Below, one piece after another: positions 44,993-54,559 of a stretch of 64,000 nucleotides of DNA. Where the stretch lies: the NCBI GenBank assembly GCA_017427775.1, contig JAFRSD010000012.1, forward strand, positions 1-64,000, given 5' to 3'. The position numbers and the translations under genes are program-made. The notes below the pieces were generated by a model. That model was not told where the DNA came from. It saw only the letters and a program-made list of their open reading frames with translations, and made no database searches. Numbering within the stretch: the first letter of the stretch is position 1; each line of letters begins with the position of its first letter. This stretch comes from Lachnospiraceae bacterium. Its GTDB lineage: Bacteria; Bacillota; Clostridia; Lachnospirales; Lachnospiraceae.

Positions 44993-45706
44993 CTAAAATG
45001 ATATTTCCGCTATCTTCTCCGCGTAACGACAGCAGAACAGATAGCAAATATAAACAACCAGCATGATCAATCTGCCGATTATTCCCTCATACAACGGCTC
45101 AAGAAAGGCCGGCGCAAATAATCCGAAATAAGCAAGTATGGCGAACGGCATCCATTTCATGATCGTCACTTCCAGCTGTTTCGCCAAAAGCACGGTCTGA
45201 ATCTCCCGGACAACCTCCTGCTTTCGATACAGCGTATCATTGACCGACCGGATGACATAAACCAGATCCCCGCCCGAGCGGTTCGCGATGGCGAAGACTA
45301 CGGAGAAACTCCGTATGTCTTCCACCCCGCTTTGCTCTCCGAATTCGCGGATAACCGTCTCCGCGTCTTCGCCGTTTTTGAGCCTGTGGCTCATTCGCCG
45401 GAATGCCACCGCAATCGGGGCATTCTCGTCAAACATTACACGTAGGTCCGAAACAGCATTGTTTACGCTGTTCTCAATGCTGTATCCCGCTTCCAGCGAC
45501 GAAAGCATACATTGCAGTCCGTCCCGGAATTGGGACGCGAGCAGCTGCCGGCGGCGGACCTCCACCGCTTTCCGGTCTTGGTGAAGGCGGTACAGAAAAT
45601 AAGGACCCAGCCAAAGAATGCACCAAGGCGTCCGAAAGAACAGAAAACCGGAAGCCGTTATAAAAAGTAGGTTTATTACTATTATTCTCAGATAATCGGT
45701 AAACAT
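44993..45706 (-). CDS. TadB-type platform protein
   Basis: 237 residues. N-terminal helices (about 7-45) are followed by the F-domain pattern QFRDGLQCMLSSLEAGYSIENSV and FSVVFAIANRSGGDLVYVI, then two C-terminal membrane helices. It partners TadC under the TadA ATPase. GGGAGGG precedes ATG 45706 inside the end of tadA (19-bp overlap). A frame-mate sequence on the opposite strand is not a gene. Confidence 0.87.
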   Translation of the reverse strand: MFTDYLRIIVINLLFITASGFLFFRTPWCILWLGPYFLYRLHQDRKAVEVRRRQLLASQFRDGLQCMLSSLEAGYSIENSVNNAVSDLRVMFDENAPIAVAFRRMSHRLKNGEDAETVIREFGEQSGVEDIRSFSVVFAIANRSGGDLVYVIRSVNDTLYRKQEVVREIQTVLLAKQLEVTIMKWMPFAILAYFGLFAPAFLEPLYEGIIGRLIMLVVYICYLFCCRYAEKIAEISF

Positions 45707-46932
45707 TCTCCCTCCCCGGCGGCAAGCAGTTTGCCGCGTCTTACGAGTTTTCTCCCAAGGTGCTGAAGTTTGCCGATGATCCTTCCGTTCTCATCTTCCC
45801 CTTCCTCGCGGAACCGGAACAAAGGACTCAGTTCGATCTCCCCGTTCACACACGCCGTTACCTCAACAATTTCCGTCACGCGGCGCGTCTTATCCCGCAA
45901 GCGGGAAAGCTGAATGATAATATCAATCGCCGAAGCAATCTGTTTCCTGATTGCCAGCAGCGGTATTTCCTCGCCCAGCAATACCATCGTCTCAATTCTT
46001 GAAAGCATGTCCGCAGGGGAATTCGCGTGTCCCGTGCTCATACCGTTATGTCCCGTATTAAGAGACTGCAGCATATCAATGGATGCCGCATCACGTACCT
46101 CGCCGACGATTATCCTGCTGGGTCTCATTCGCAGAGAGGTCTTGATCAGATCACGGATCGTGACAGCATGATTGCCCTCCATATTGGCATTCCGCATCTC
46201 CATGCGGACCAGATTCGGGATATTGGAAATCTGAAGTTCCGCCGAATCTTCTATCGTGATGATCCGCTCCGTCGGAGGAATATAATCGGAGAGCACATTC
46301 AAAAAAGTTGTCTTCCCGACTCCGGTCCCGCCAGACACAAATATGTTATAACCGGCCCGCACAAGTACTTTGAGGTATTCCGCCGCCTCGACGGTAATGG
46401 ATTCCATCTCGATCAGGCGGTCCATGGTGATCCGGTCCTTCGGAAACTTCCGGATTGTCAGCGCCGGACCCGACAGGGATACCGGCGGGAGAACGGCATT
46501 TACTCTCGAACCGTCATCGAGCCTTGCATCCACGATCGGATTAGCTTCATTTACGACACGATTCACGCCTGCCGCTATCTTCTGAATAACATCCTCTAAC
46601 CGCTTTCGGTCAAAGAAGTGCCTATCGCTCTGATAGAGACTTCCCTCTTTCTCGAAGAAGATGCCCTCCGGGCCGTTTACCATGATTTCGGTGATGGCAG
46701 GATCCTCCATAAGATCCTGCAGGACATCCAAACCTCGCAACGAATCAAAAACATCCTTCTTCGTCTCGCGTCTCTCTCGCACGCTGAGCCGTTCGCCGCC
46801 TTCAGCGGAATCCCGGATCACCCGTTCGATCAGCAGTCTCATATCACCGTCACTCAATTCAACGGATCCGTCCACCTTCTGAAGCACGAGCATCCGGAAC
46901 CGGTTTCTGCGTTCTTCACGCGTTAGTGCCAT
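45688..46932 (-). CDS. tadA: Pilus assembly ATPase TadA/CpaF
   Basis: 414 residues from ATG 46932 (GGAGG upstream, 17-bp overlap with the TadZ-like gene). Type II/IV secretion ATPase: NGPEGIFFEKEG and DDGSRVNAVLPP in the N-domain, Walker A SGGTGVGKTTFLNVL, Asp box ERIITIEDSAEL, Walker B SRIIVGEVRDAASIDML, His box HNGMSTGHANS. It powers pilus extension and retraction in Tad systems. Confidence 0.95.
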   Translation of the reverse strand: MALTREERRNRFRMLVLQKVDGSVELSDGDMRLLIERVIRDSAEGGERLSVRERRETKKDVFDSLRGLDVLQDLMEDPAITEIMVNGPEGIFFEKEGSLYQSDRHFFDRKRLEDVIQKIAAGVNRVVNEANPIVDARLDDGSRVNAVLPPVSLSGPALTIRKFPKDRITMDRLIEMESITVEAAEYLKVLVRAGYNIFVSGGTGVGKTTFLNVLSDYIPPTERIITIEDSAELQISNIPNLVRMEMRNANMEGNHAVTIRDLIKTSLRMRPSRIIVGEVRDAASIDMLQSLNTGHNGMSTGHANSPADMLSRIETMVLLGEEIPLLAIRKQIASAIDIIIQLSRLRDKTRRVTEIVEVTACVNGEIELSPLFRFREEGEDENGRIIGKLQHLGRKLVRRGKLLAAGEGECLPII

Positions 46933-47803
46933 CCGCCTTTTCCTCCGTAAAATCCCCCACCGGACGCAGGCGGTCACGGAAACCTCCGTATTCCGCCTGC
47001 CGCTCCAGTGCACGCAGCTTCTCTTTATTTCTCCCCCCACATGACCAGATCACGTCGCACCGCGTAAGCAGTTCCTCCGTTCCTCCGGTTCCGAAATCGA
47101 TGATCAGATTCCGGTATTCCTTCTCCCTGAGTCCGGTAAGAAAAGCCTTCGCCTCTTCTTCTCCGAACAGGGATGCATCATCCATTCTGCGTACGCCGGA
47201 GAATACCGTAAGTGCTCCAATCGGCTTTGAGCAGTATTTCATATGATCCGTCCAGGATTTTCCATATTCCTGAAGCAAATACACCAGTTCACTGACGCCG
47301 CCGTCCTGCTCCGGCAATTCCGCAATCCCGGGCGTCCGGTTCATACTGAGAAAGGCCGTCTTTCCGGCGGCTGCCATTAGAACCGCTTTCCGATACGCTT
47401 CCGTGGTGCAACCGCACCCGCCCTCCGCTGCGGCAAAACCCAGTACCTTGAGTGCCTGTTCTCCGGTGTCCCGTACGGCTGGTCCGTCCGGACCGTCGCA
47501 TGCCTGCTGCACGCGCTCGGCTATGGCAGAGATTGTGCTGTACATAAATACCTCATCCGCTTTGCACTCCTTGCGGTCCGAAAGCCACAAAACCGTGCTT
47601 CCTTCCCATCGGCCGGCAAATGCGGAACGATTCTCCTCGGGTACCTGCGCAAGCACTGCCGTCACGCCTCCCCTTCCCGCCCGGATTTCCTCTTCATTCT
47701 CATATCCCGCAACTGTCCATTCTCTCGAAAAATACTTCGGGAATACATCCATCAGCTGCTTTAAGTACGAAATATTCTGACAAATCACAACCAGTTTTTT
47801 CAT
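46916..47803 (-). CDS. TadZ/CpaE-like protein with degenerate P-loop
   Basis: 295 residues. About 1-100 is a receiver-like N-domain (KLVVICQNISYLKQLMDVF). The second half resembles a MinD/ParA-type domain, but the expected KGGxGKT(T/S) motif reads EGGCGCTT at 127-134, so both lysines are lost. A later strand, NLIIDFGTG, fits the Walker B position. TadZ proteins place the Tad machinery at a pole and are known to be atypical. It is the first gene of the Tad operon. Confidence 0.75.
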   Translation of the reverse strand: MKKLVVICQNISYLKQLMDVFPKYFSREWTVAGYENEEEIRAGRGGVTAVLAQVPEENRSAFAGRWEGSTVLWLSDRKECKADEVFMYSTISAIAERVQQACDGPDGPAVRDTGEQALKVLGFAAAEGGCGCTTEAYRKAVLMAAAGKTAFLSMNRTPGIAELPEQDGGVSELVYLLQEYGKSWTDHMKYCSKPIGALTVFSGVRRMDDASLFGEEEAKAFLTGLREKEYRNLIIDFGTGGTEELLTRCDVIWSCGGRNKEKLRALERQAEYGGFRDRLRPVGDFTEEKADGTNA

Positions 47804-47968
47804 CGCTTTTCACGCCCCTTCCCTTTGGTGGCGCCATGATACTTCGCCCCAATACGAAAAGTCAACGAAAAAATCGCTCCGCAACGCATTTTCTACACGC
47901 TCGAAGCCTTCCGCCGATTTCTCCGTCATTTTGCATAAGAGAAATTGCACAAAGGCTTTCAAAGCACC

Positions 47969-48010
47969 CGAAAAAGGTGCACAAAACAGTTTCCCGTTTT
48001 TGTGCACCTT
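47969..48010 (-). terminator. Hairpin with T-run in the Tad operon leader (possible attenuator)
   Basis: Perfect 13-bp arms AAGGTGCACAAAA (47974-47986) and TTTTGTGCACCTT (47998-48010) with an 11-nt loop; on the minus strand the stem runs into T5. It lies between the candidate -10 box at 48035-48040 and the first Tad gene (ATG 47803). Confidence 0.65.
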
Positions 48011-48034
48011 GTCCGAAAAGTCCGCCGAACATAA

Positions 48035-48040
48035 ATTATA
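48035..48040 (-). promoter_or_regulatory. Candidate -10 box of the Tad operon
   Basis: TATAAT on the minus strand, about 235 bp before ATG 47803. No good -35 box is 16-18 bp upstream, so an activator or another sigma factor may be involved. The 328-bp gap 47804-48131 contains only this, the hairpin and the plus-strand -10 box. Confidence 0.45.
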
Positions 48041-48084
48041 AGAAAAATCAGACAATTCCGCTGTCTCCTTTTCCGTCGTTATGC

Positions 48085-48090
48085 TATAAT
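48085..48090 (+). promoter_or_regulatory. Candidate -10 box of the modular surface-protein transcript
   Basis: TATAAT, 42 bp before ATG 48132. The -35 region (CTGTCT or TGTCTC) is poor. GGAGG (48114-48118) is the ribosome-binding site. Confidence 0.5.
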
Positions 48091-48131
48091 AAACTAACAT
48101 ACATCCTTTATACGGAGGCGGGATCGTTGAA

Positions 48132-50065
48132 ATGAAAAAGAATATGTTACTGCTGCTTATCCTGATTCTGGTTGCCGCTTCGGCCGTATTTTGCAGAACG
48201 TGCCATGCGGAAGGAGAAGACGAATGTAAAATAACCGTGGAGGGAGGCTACGCAAGCGAGCCTACTTCCTATGGAAACGTGGATTATTGCTGGGATTTGC
48301 CGAAGGATCAGCGAATCGTCAGTGTTACGCTCAGAAAAAAAACTTACAAAGGCACGTACAGGGAAGAAACCCGTGCTTGGAACGCTATCGCTTACAAGGG
48401 CGAAACCCCAGATGGCAGGATTACCTGGCAAAGCCGCGATGTCATCAGCGACGACGTCACGGAATGTACCGTTACAGCGGTTATCGAAACCCGCCCGACT
48501 ATGTCGCCGATTGTTTTCGATCTGCAGAAAGGTGCCTGTGTTGCCCCGCAAAATGAGCCGGAAGGTCTTCTCTATGAGTGGACCCATTATAGTTTGAGCC
48601 AGCTCCTTGCGAACAGCGGCCTTAAGCATAATGACCGGGTCTTTCCGTATACCTCTTATGACCTTGACGGGGACGGGACCTGGGATGTAGCTCTTTCTTC
48701 AACGGGTTATTTCTCGAACAACTACGGCGAAACCGCTTATATTTGCAAAGGCCTTCTGATCCCGCTTCCGGGACGGAGCGTTTCGGGCAGCACGACGGTC
48801 AGCCTGAAGTTAAATCCGAATCGATTTTTAGACTGGTACTATCAATACGGGGACGCGGTTCCGGTTACCTTCCTGTTCGGCGAAGCAGAAACCAGACCGG
48901 AGTATACGATTACGGTTTCCGGCGGGTATGCCGAAAGCTCCAACGAAGACCGAACCGTCTTCACGAAAGTTATAAAAGCCGCGCCCGGAACCCCCATACG
49001 GCTCACGGGAGATGTTCATGAAGGTGAATATGTTTCCTCCTGGACCGGTGATTACTGGTCATTCCTCAGCCAAACGGAGTGTCGGGAATATGCGGGTACC
49101 TGGTTTTACATGCCGGCTGCGGATGTCACAATGACTGCAGTTTGCAAAAAGCAGCAGCCATGTGCAGTCAGCCTGTCAGGCGGTTATTTCCGCTCCGACG
49201 CGAACGCCATGATAAACGGGCGTTCCGTTTGGTTATCCATGACGGATTCCTTTGGCCTCGATCCGGAAACTACTTACAGAACCGCAGATGTGGACGGAAA
49301 CGGGACTCCGGATATTGCCATCGCAAATTTTAACGCTTCGTCAGAAGTCCTTTACGGAGAGTCGCCTTTCTATATCGTTCCGCTTGGTACGTGCAGCATT
49401 ACGGACGAATATACCGTTACCGCTCTGAATCGCGGCCCTTATTGGCCGATCACGTTCCGCTTCGCAAAGGAGCCTCCGGCGCGGGAATATAAACTGACGG
49501 TCAGAGGCGGCTATGCGCAGAACCGGCATAATGAAACCGTTTCGCAAACCGTCGCTCCGGGCACACCGCTCAAAGTTGTCTATGATAATTATGATGACAC
49601 CTATTATTACAACAGTTACTTTCATGATGATAAGAACTACTTATATCCCGAGGGTCACCCGAGGAGAAACACCTGACCGTGCCAGGCGAAGACTACGGGC
49701 AGCCATTTACCGCCAACTTTGTTATGCCGGCCTTTGATATTACGCTGACTTTTGCGGACTGGGATGGCGAGGATGATCCCCCGTCCGTGACACCCACACC
49801 CAACAATATAACCCCGGCGCCGACCGAGCCGGCCGTATCGCCGACACCGACGGACGTCCCGACAGTCACAACAGAGGCCACGCCTTCCCCTCTTCCGGCT
49901 GACGCGGTAACTCCCGAAGCGGACACGATGGCGGCGGACCGTACCGATTCGGATCAAAAGAACGGTAATCTGCTGTTATGGCTGCTCATTCCGTGTGCCG
50001 CCGTCCTAACCGGACTCGGTGCATTTGCCTTATGGAAACTCGAAAGAAAACGAACAACGAATTAG
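48132..50065 (+). pseudogene. Modular surface protein interrupted by a one-base frameshift
   Basis: The first frame (48132-49676, 514 codons) has a signal peptide (about 1-26, KKNMLLLLILILVAASAVFC) and four copies of a beta-rich unit beginning ITVEGGYA, ITVSGGYA, VSLSGGYF and LTVRGGYA. It stops in the middle of the fourth unit. Sequence finishing that unit (PEEKHLTV...FTANFVMPAFDITLTF) is in the -1 frame and runs to 50065 through a Thr/Pro-rich stalk and a C-terminal membrane helix with KLERKRTTN. One extra G in the GGG at 49652-49654 would join them into about 644 residues. It may be a real pseudogene, a phase-variable gene or a sequencing error. No LPXTG is seen. MoxR follows 9 bp later. 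Confidence 0.75.
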
Positions 50066-50074
50066 GAGGCTCTT

Positions 50075-50995
50075 ATGATTCAGAAGCTGAAAACGCAGAT
50101 CAATAAAGTATTCGTCGGCAAAGAAGAGGTTGTTGACCTCGTCCTCTGCTGTCTCCTGGGCGGCGGACACGTCCTTTTGGAGGATGTGCCGGGTGTCGGA
50201 AAGACTACTCTTGCCCGCACGCTTGCGAAGAGCATCAAATGCAGCTTCGGACGGATTCAGTTCACCCCCGATACGCTTCCGTCCGACGTGGTGGGCGTAA
50301 CCGTCTACAATATGAAAACATCCAAATTTGATTTCCACGAAGGCGTTATCATGCACCAGATCCTTCTCGCAGATGAGATCAACCGTACCTCGCCGAAGAC
50401 GCAGTCCAGCCTTCTTGAAGCGATGGCAGAAGGTCAGGTAACGGTCGACGGGACACGCTATGTTCTGCCTGAACCGTTCCTCGTTATCGCGACGCAGAAC
50501 CCAATCGAATTTGTCGGCACATATCCGCTCCCCGAGGCGCAGCTTGACCGGTTCATGATGCGCATCTCCGTCGGCTATCCCGCAAAGGAACAGGAACTCC
50601 TGATGGCCCGCAATTTCCTCGCCGGCGCCGAAGCGGAGGATATCGAAAGCGTCTGCACCGCAGAGGATATTATCAAAATGCGCAAGCAGGTAACCGAAGT
50701 ACACGTCAGCGAAGGCGTACTCGGATATCTGCAGGAGATTATCGACCTCACGAGACAGGATTCCAAACTGATGCTCGGCGCCAGTCCGCGTGCATTGCTT
50801 GCCCTTCTGCGCGCTTCGCAGGCCCGCGCCTTCCTTTCCGGCAGGGATTTCCTGAAACCCGATGATATCCGCGATGTCGCCGTTCCGGTGCTGCATCACC
50901 GTATCCTGCTGACCGCCGAAGCACGTATCGGCGGAGAGAGTACCGACAGTATCCTTACTACACTGATCCGTCAGGCCAAGATTCCGAAGGAATGA
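50075..50995 (+). CDS. MoxR-family AAA+ ATPase
   Basis: 306 residues with AGGAGG before the ATG. Walker A is EDVPGVGKTTLA, Walker B is ILLADEINRTSPKTQSSLLEAM, sensor 1 is IATQNPIE, and the LASPRALLAL-type lid (GASPRALLALLRASQA) is present. MoxR ATPases act as chaperones for partner proteins, typically encoded next door with DUF58 and transglutaminase genes, as here. Confidence 0.95.
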   Translation: MIQKLKTQINKVFVGKEEVVDLVLCCLLGGGHVLLEDVPGVGKTTLARTLAKSIKCSFGRIQFTPDTLPSDVVGVTVYNMKTSKFDFHEGVIMHQILLADEINRTSPKTQSSLLEAMAEGQVTVDGTRYVLPEPFLVIATQNPIEFVGTYPLPEAQLDRFMMRISVGYPAKEQELLMARNFLAGAEAEDIESVCTAEDIIKMRKQVTEVHVSEGVLGYLQEIIDLTRQDSKLMLGASPRALLALLRASQARAFLSGRDFLKPDDIRDVAVPVLHHRILLTAEARIGGESTDSILTTLIRQAKIPKE

Positions 50996-51089
50996 TGCCG
51001 GCAGCCGGCATAACACGGCACATCGAACAACTTATTCCGCGGCTATCCGCCGCAACTCCAGACAACATCTTTTGAAAGCAGGCAACCGT

Positions 51090-52253
51090 TTGAAACGCAA
51101 CCGAATCATTTTAAGCCTATTATGGATTCTCTCCGTGGTCGGGATTTCCTTCTACGGAGGGCCGGTTACGTACGGCTTTTTTATCATGATGACCATGATC
51201 CCCGTGCTGTCCTACGGGTATCTCTTTGCGGTTCGGTTTCGCTTTTCAATCTATCAGCGGCTGGAAGGCAAGACCTTCGTCAGCAATCACGCGATTCCCT
51301 TCTATTTTACGCTGCAAAATGAGGACTGGTTCGCATTTGCCTCGGTCCGCGTGCATTTCTACAGTGATTTTTCGTCCGTTCTCGACCTGAAGGACGGCGA
51401 GGAATGCGAGCTGCTCCCGGAAGATGAGATTACCCGCGATACGACACTGATCTGTAAATACCGCGGCACTTATATGGTCGGCATCCGTTCCGTCGAGATC
51501 ACGGATTTTCTGCGCCTGTTCCGCATGACCTATAAAAACCCCGAGCCGCTCGAGGTTACCATCAACCCGCAGACGGTTACGCTAGCAGAACTTCGAAGCA
51601 TTAACCTTTCCCGCGTTCTGTCCCGCGAATACCCTGCCGGCCGCTCTGTTCCGGACCTGACCGTGCGGGACTATATCCCGGGCGATGACCGGCGCCGCAT
51701 CCACTGGAAGGCGACCGCGCGTACCAATCAGCTGATGACGCGTTTGGAGACCGGCGAAGAGCAGCAGAATATCAGCATTATTCTGAGTACCTGCCGGTAC
51801 AGCTCCAAGCAGGCGGAATATCTTCCGACAGAGAACCGCATGCTCGAGATTGCGCTCGCCCTGTCCCGCTATTTTGTGCTGCAAGGCATTCCGGTCCGCG
51901 CTTATCACCGCGCCGACACTCCGGTTGACACGGCGGTAAATGACAACGCTTCCTTTGCTTCCTATTATGAACTCCTTTGCCGGATTTCGTTCTTCCCGAC
52001 CGAAAAGGATAAACTTCTCTTTGATTCCCTCTGCAGCGCCGAATCCGTTCTTTCCGGCCGTGCCGCTTTCCTGATCCTTGCCCGGTGGACTGCCGCGGCT
52101 GAGGATTTCGTACGCCTTTTGAACGCGAACGGCGTCTCGGTTGTCGTATATCTTGTTTCCGACAGTTCCGCAGATCTTCCGAACGGGCTCACGCTGCCCC
52201 GTACGGAAATCGTTACGGTTTCGCCGGACGTAAAGCTTGAGGAGGTGCTGTGA
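51090..52253 (+). CDS. DUF58 membrane protein
   Basis: 387 residues if TTG 51090 is the start (GCAGG 7 nt upstream); TTG 51072 in the same frame is possible and no ATG is near. Two N-terminal membrane helices (about 5-45) are followed by a soluble region with the DUF58 signature DYIPGDDRRRIHWKATARTN and a vWA-like end. It is the usual partner of MoxR and transglutaminase proteins in cell-surface or stress functions. Its stop overlaps the next ATG by one base. Confidence 0.88.
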   Translation: MKRNRIILSLLWILSVVGISFYGGPVTYGFFIMMTMIPVLSYGYLFAVRFRFSIYQRLEGKTFVSNHAIPFYFTLQNEDWFAFASVRVHFYSDFSSVLDLKDGEECELLPEDEITRDTTLICKYRGTYMVGIRSVEITDFLRLFRMTYKNPEPLEVTINPQTVTLAELRSINLSRVLSREYPAGRSVPDLTVRDYIPGDDRRRIHWKATARTNQLMTRLETGEEQQNISIILSTCRYSSKQAEYLPTENRMLEIALALSRYFVLQGIPVRAYHRADTPVDTAVNDNASFASYYELLCRISFFPTEKDKLLFDSLCSAESVLSGRAAFLILARWTAAAEDFVRLLNANGVSVVVYLVSDSSADLPNGLTLPRTEIVTVSPDVKLEEVL

Positions 52254-54466
52254 TGGGAAAATACGGCCGTTACCTCTATGAATGCGTCCTCGCCGTTCCG
52301 CTTTCGATTGCCGTGCTTCTTCTTTGCTATGAGGATCTCGGTCTCAACAAAGCCGGGTTCTTTCCGTGCTGCTATGCCGCCGCTTCCTGCGGAGCATGCG
52401 CATTTCTCCTCTATCTGAAGGGGAAAGACCGCCTCCTTGCCGCGGGAACGATTGCCGTGTTGCTCGGGCTTGCCGGTGCTTACGGCCTGATCACCGATGA
52501 CAAGCAATACTACTCCTCCCACAGTTACATCTGGCTCATCCCCGCCATCTCGGCCGGATGCTTCCTCGGCGGCTTTCTCTGTAAAAAGCTCCGCCTGTTC
52601 CGTTATCTCGCAGCTGTCGGCGTAATTGCCTCGCTTGTTTCGTTTCTGGTATTCGATTTTTATGTCACTAAACTCTGCGTGATGCTTTTTCTGTCCGTTC
52701 TCATCCTCCTTCTCGCCGATGAGACGCAGGTTATGTGGAAACGGAGCGGACGTACCGATCACGCGCTGCACCTGACCTTTGTCGCCCCGTTCGTATTTCT
52801 GTGGCTCCTGTTCTGCCTGCTGTTTCCGGTCGGAAAGGATCCCTATAACTGGAATATCATACGGAATCTTTGGAATAAGATCACGGATATCGGCATCTCG
52901 ATCTCCCAGTGGGGAAGCGGCAAAGGAGATGACTTCGACTCCTTCTCTCCCGGCTTTTCGGAAAGCGCCCGCATCATCGGCGGACGCATGAAGGACAATT
53001 CGGCGGTTCTGCTACGCGTCGAGCCGGTCATGGGCACGCCCCCTTCCTTCCGTCTTGCCGGAGAGGCCTGCGATACTTTCCGCAACATGGAATGGACAGC
53101 CACGATCACCGACAGCAAGCGCGAACCGGAATTCGACACGCTCGAGACCCGTTGTGCTTTGGAGAAAGTCCGGAATGCTACGGATTACATGCAGTCGATG
53201 GAAATCCGCGTGACATACCGTAAATTTACCTCCCGCCATCTCTTCGTTCCGGATAAGGTTGTCATCCGCGGCACCACGCTCGCGGCTTTGACCGTATCCG
53301 AACAGGGCCGTAACCTTGTTTACGCTAAGAAGAAAGGCCTCAACAACCAGTACGTCGTAAACGGATACCGGGTAAACCTGCTGCATTCCGCATTTTCCGA
53401 CCTGATCAGGAACGCTCCCGCCATCACTGAGGAGGATTGGAAGCAGCTCACATCAAGGGCCGATGTCTCCGCCTACGCAAAGAGCTATGATAACTTTCTC
53501 CGCTACCGGGAGAACATCAGGAAAGACTACCTCAAGCCGATTACGCTTCCGGATTCCGCGAAGGCTTTCGTCGAGGAAGTCACCGCAGGTGCGGAAACAC
53601 CTTTCGAGCGTATGCTCCGCATCGGACAGGCGCTGAACGGCTTTTCCTACACGGCTTCGCCCGGCCGCTTCCCTTCCTATGTGAAAGACGCTTCGTCTTT
53701 CTTAGAGTATTTCCTTTCCGCCAGACGCGGTTACTGTTCGCATTTTGCTACCGCGATGACGCTTTTCGCCTGGTCGGAAGGTCTGCCCGCCCGTTATGTG
53801 CACGGCTTCAGCGTAACCTTAAACGACCGTGCCTCGGTTGACGTGACCGGTGATAACGCGCACGCATGGTGCGAGATTTATTTCGAAAACATCGGCTGGA
53901 TCCCGTTCGATATTACGCCCGGCTTTACGAATGACGCCTACTGGGCGACAAGCAGCGAGCGGAACGACCGGATCTGGGATTCCGGCTCGACCCCTTCCAC
54001 TCCACGAACACCGGCACAGGAACCTGAAGAGGAGGAGAAGACGCCTGTTCCCATCAAGGAAATCCTGTTCCTTGTTCTGATCGGAATCGCAATCCTGTTT
54101 GCATTTACCGTCCTCGTGCTTCTTGCCGACCGCGTGATCACCCTGAGCCGCTTTGCAAGGCTGTCCGACACGGACAAAGTGTCCGCTTTGTACCGGCGCA
54201 ACTGCAGGGTTCTCTCGTACCTCGGTCTGCCGATGAAGAAAGAGGAAACGCTTTCGGATTACAAAGCCCGGTTATCCGCTTCGCTTCCGAAGAAAGCGAT
54301 TTCCTGGATTGATTCCTACGAGCAGTTCCTTTACGGCACCCCGGACGACATGCCGCGTATCGTAAAATCCCTGGCTTCCGGCAACCGCAGCCTGATCGAA
54401 GTCTTCCGGAAACAGCACCGCAGAAAATACCTGCTGTACGTGATCGGAAACCGGCTGATCCATTGA
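52253..54466 (+). CDS. Membrane transglutaminase-like protein with C-terminal DUF4129-like domain
   Basis: 737 residues from ATG 52253 (TGATG overlap with DUF58; GGAGG 7 nt upstream). Five to six membrane helices in about 5-195 are followed by an outside region with a transglutaminase core: catalytic Cys in RRGYCSHFATAMTLFAW, His in DNAHAWCEIYF and Asp in FDITPGF. A last membrane helix (about 605-628) leads to a cytoplasmic tail resembling DUF4129 (DKVSALYRRNCRVLSYLG). It completes the MoxR-DUF58-transglutaminase set. Confidence 0.92.
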   Translation: MGKYGRYLYECVLAVPLSIAVLLLCYEDLGLNKAGFFPCCYAAASCGACAFLLYLKGKDRLLAAGTIAVLLGLAGAYGLITDDKQYYSSHSYIWLIPAISAGCFLGGFLCKKLRLFRYLAAVGVIASLVSFLVFDFYVTKLCVMLFLSVLILLLADETQVMWKRSGRTDHALHLTFVAPFVFLWLLFCLLFPVGKDPYNWNIIRNLWNKITDIGISISQWGSGKGDDFDSFSPGFSESARIIGGRMKDNSAVLLRVEPVMGTPPSFRLAGEACDTFRNMEWTATITDSKREPEFDTLETRCALEKVRNATDYMQSMEIRVTYRKFTSRHLFVPDKVVIRGTTLAALTVSEQGRNLVYAKKKGLNNQYVVNGYRVNLLHSAFSDLIRNAPAITEEDWKQLTSRADVSAYAKSYDNFLRYRENIRKDYLKPITLPDSAKAFVEEVTAGAETPFERMLRIGQALNGFSYTASPGRFPSYVKDASSFLEYFLSARRGYCSHFATAMTLFAWSEGLPARYVHGFSVTLNDRASVDVTGDNAHAWCEIYFENIGWIPFDITPGFTNDAYWATSSERNDRIWDSGSTPSTPRTPAQEPEEEEKTPVPIKEILFLVLIGIAILFAFTVLVLLADRVITLSRFARLSDTDKVSALYRRNCRVLSYLGLPMKKEETLSDYKARLSASLPKKAISWIDSYEQFLYGTPDDMPRIVKSLASGNRSLIEVFRKQHRRKYLLYVIGNRLIH

Positions 54467-54502
54467 TCCAATCCTTCCGTAATCTGTTCTTTCCGCAAAA
54501 TA

Positions 54503-54546
54503 CAGCACCCTCTCTGCCCGACGGCAAAGAGGGTGCTGCTTCTTTA
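54503..54546. terminator. Bidirectional terminator between convergent operons
   Basis: Arms CAGCACCCTCT (54503-54513) and AGAGGGTGCTG (54528-54538), with an inner TGCC/GGCA pair, flanked by T-rich tracts on both strands (CTTCTTT rightwards, TATTTTG leftwards). Confidence 0.85.
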
Positions 54547-54559
54547 GAGGAGATCATTC

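Noticed and set aside
49513-49737. A third overlapping frame at the break in the modular surface protein
   Set aside because: It continues neither the repeat unit nor the stalk; the -1 frame does.
49880-50065. Possible sortase (LPXTG) anchor in the surface protein
   Set aside because: The end has a membrane helix and basic tail but no LPXTG or close variant before it.
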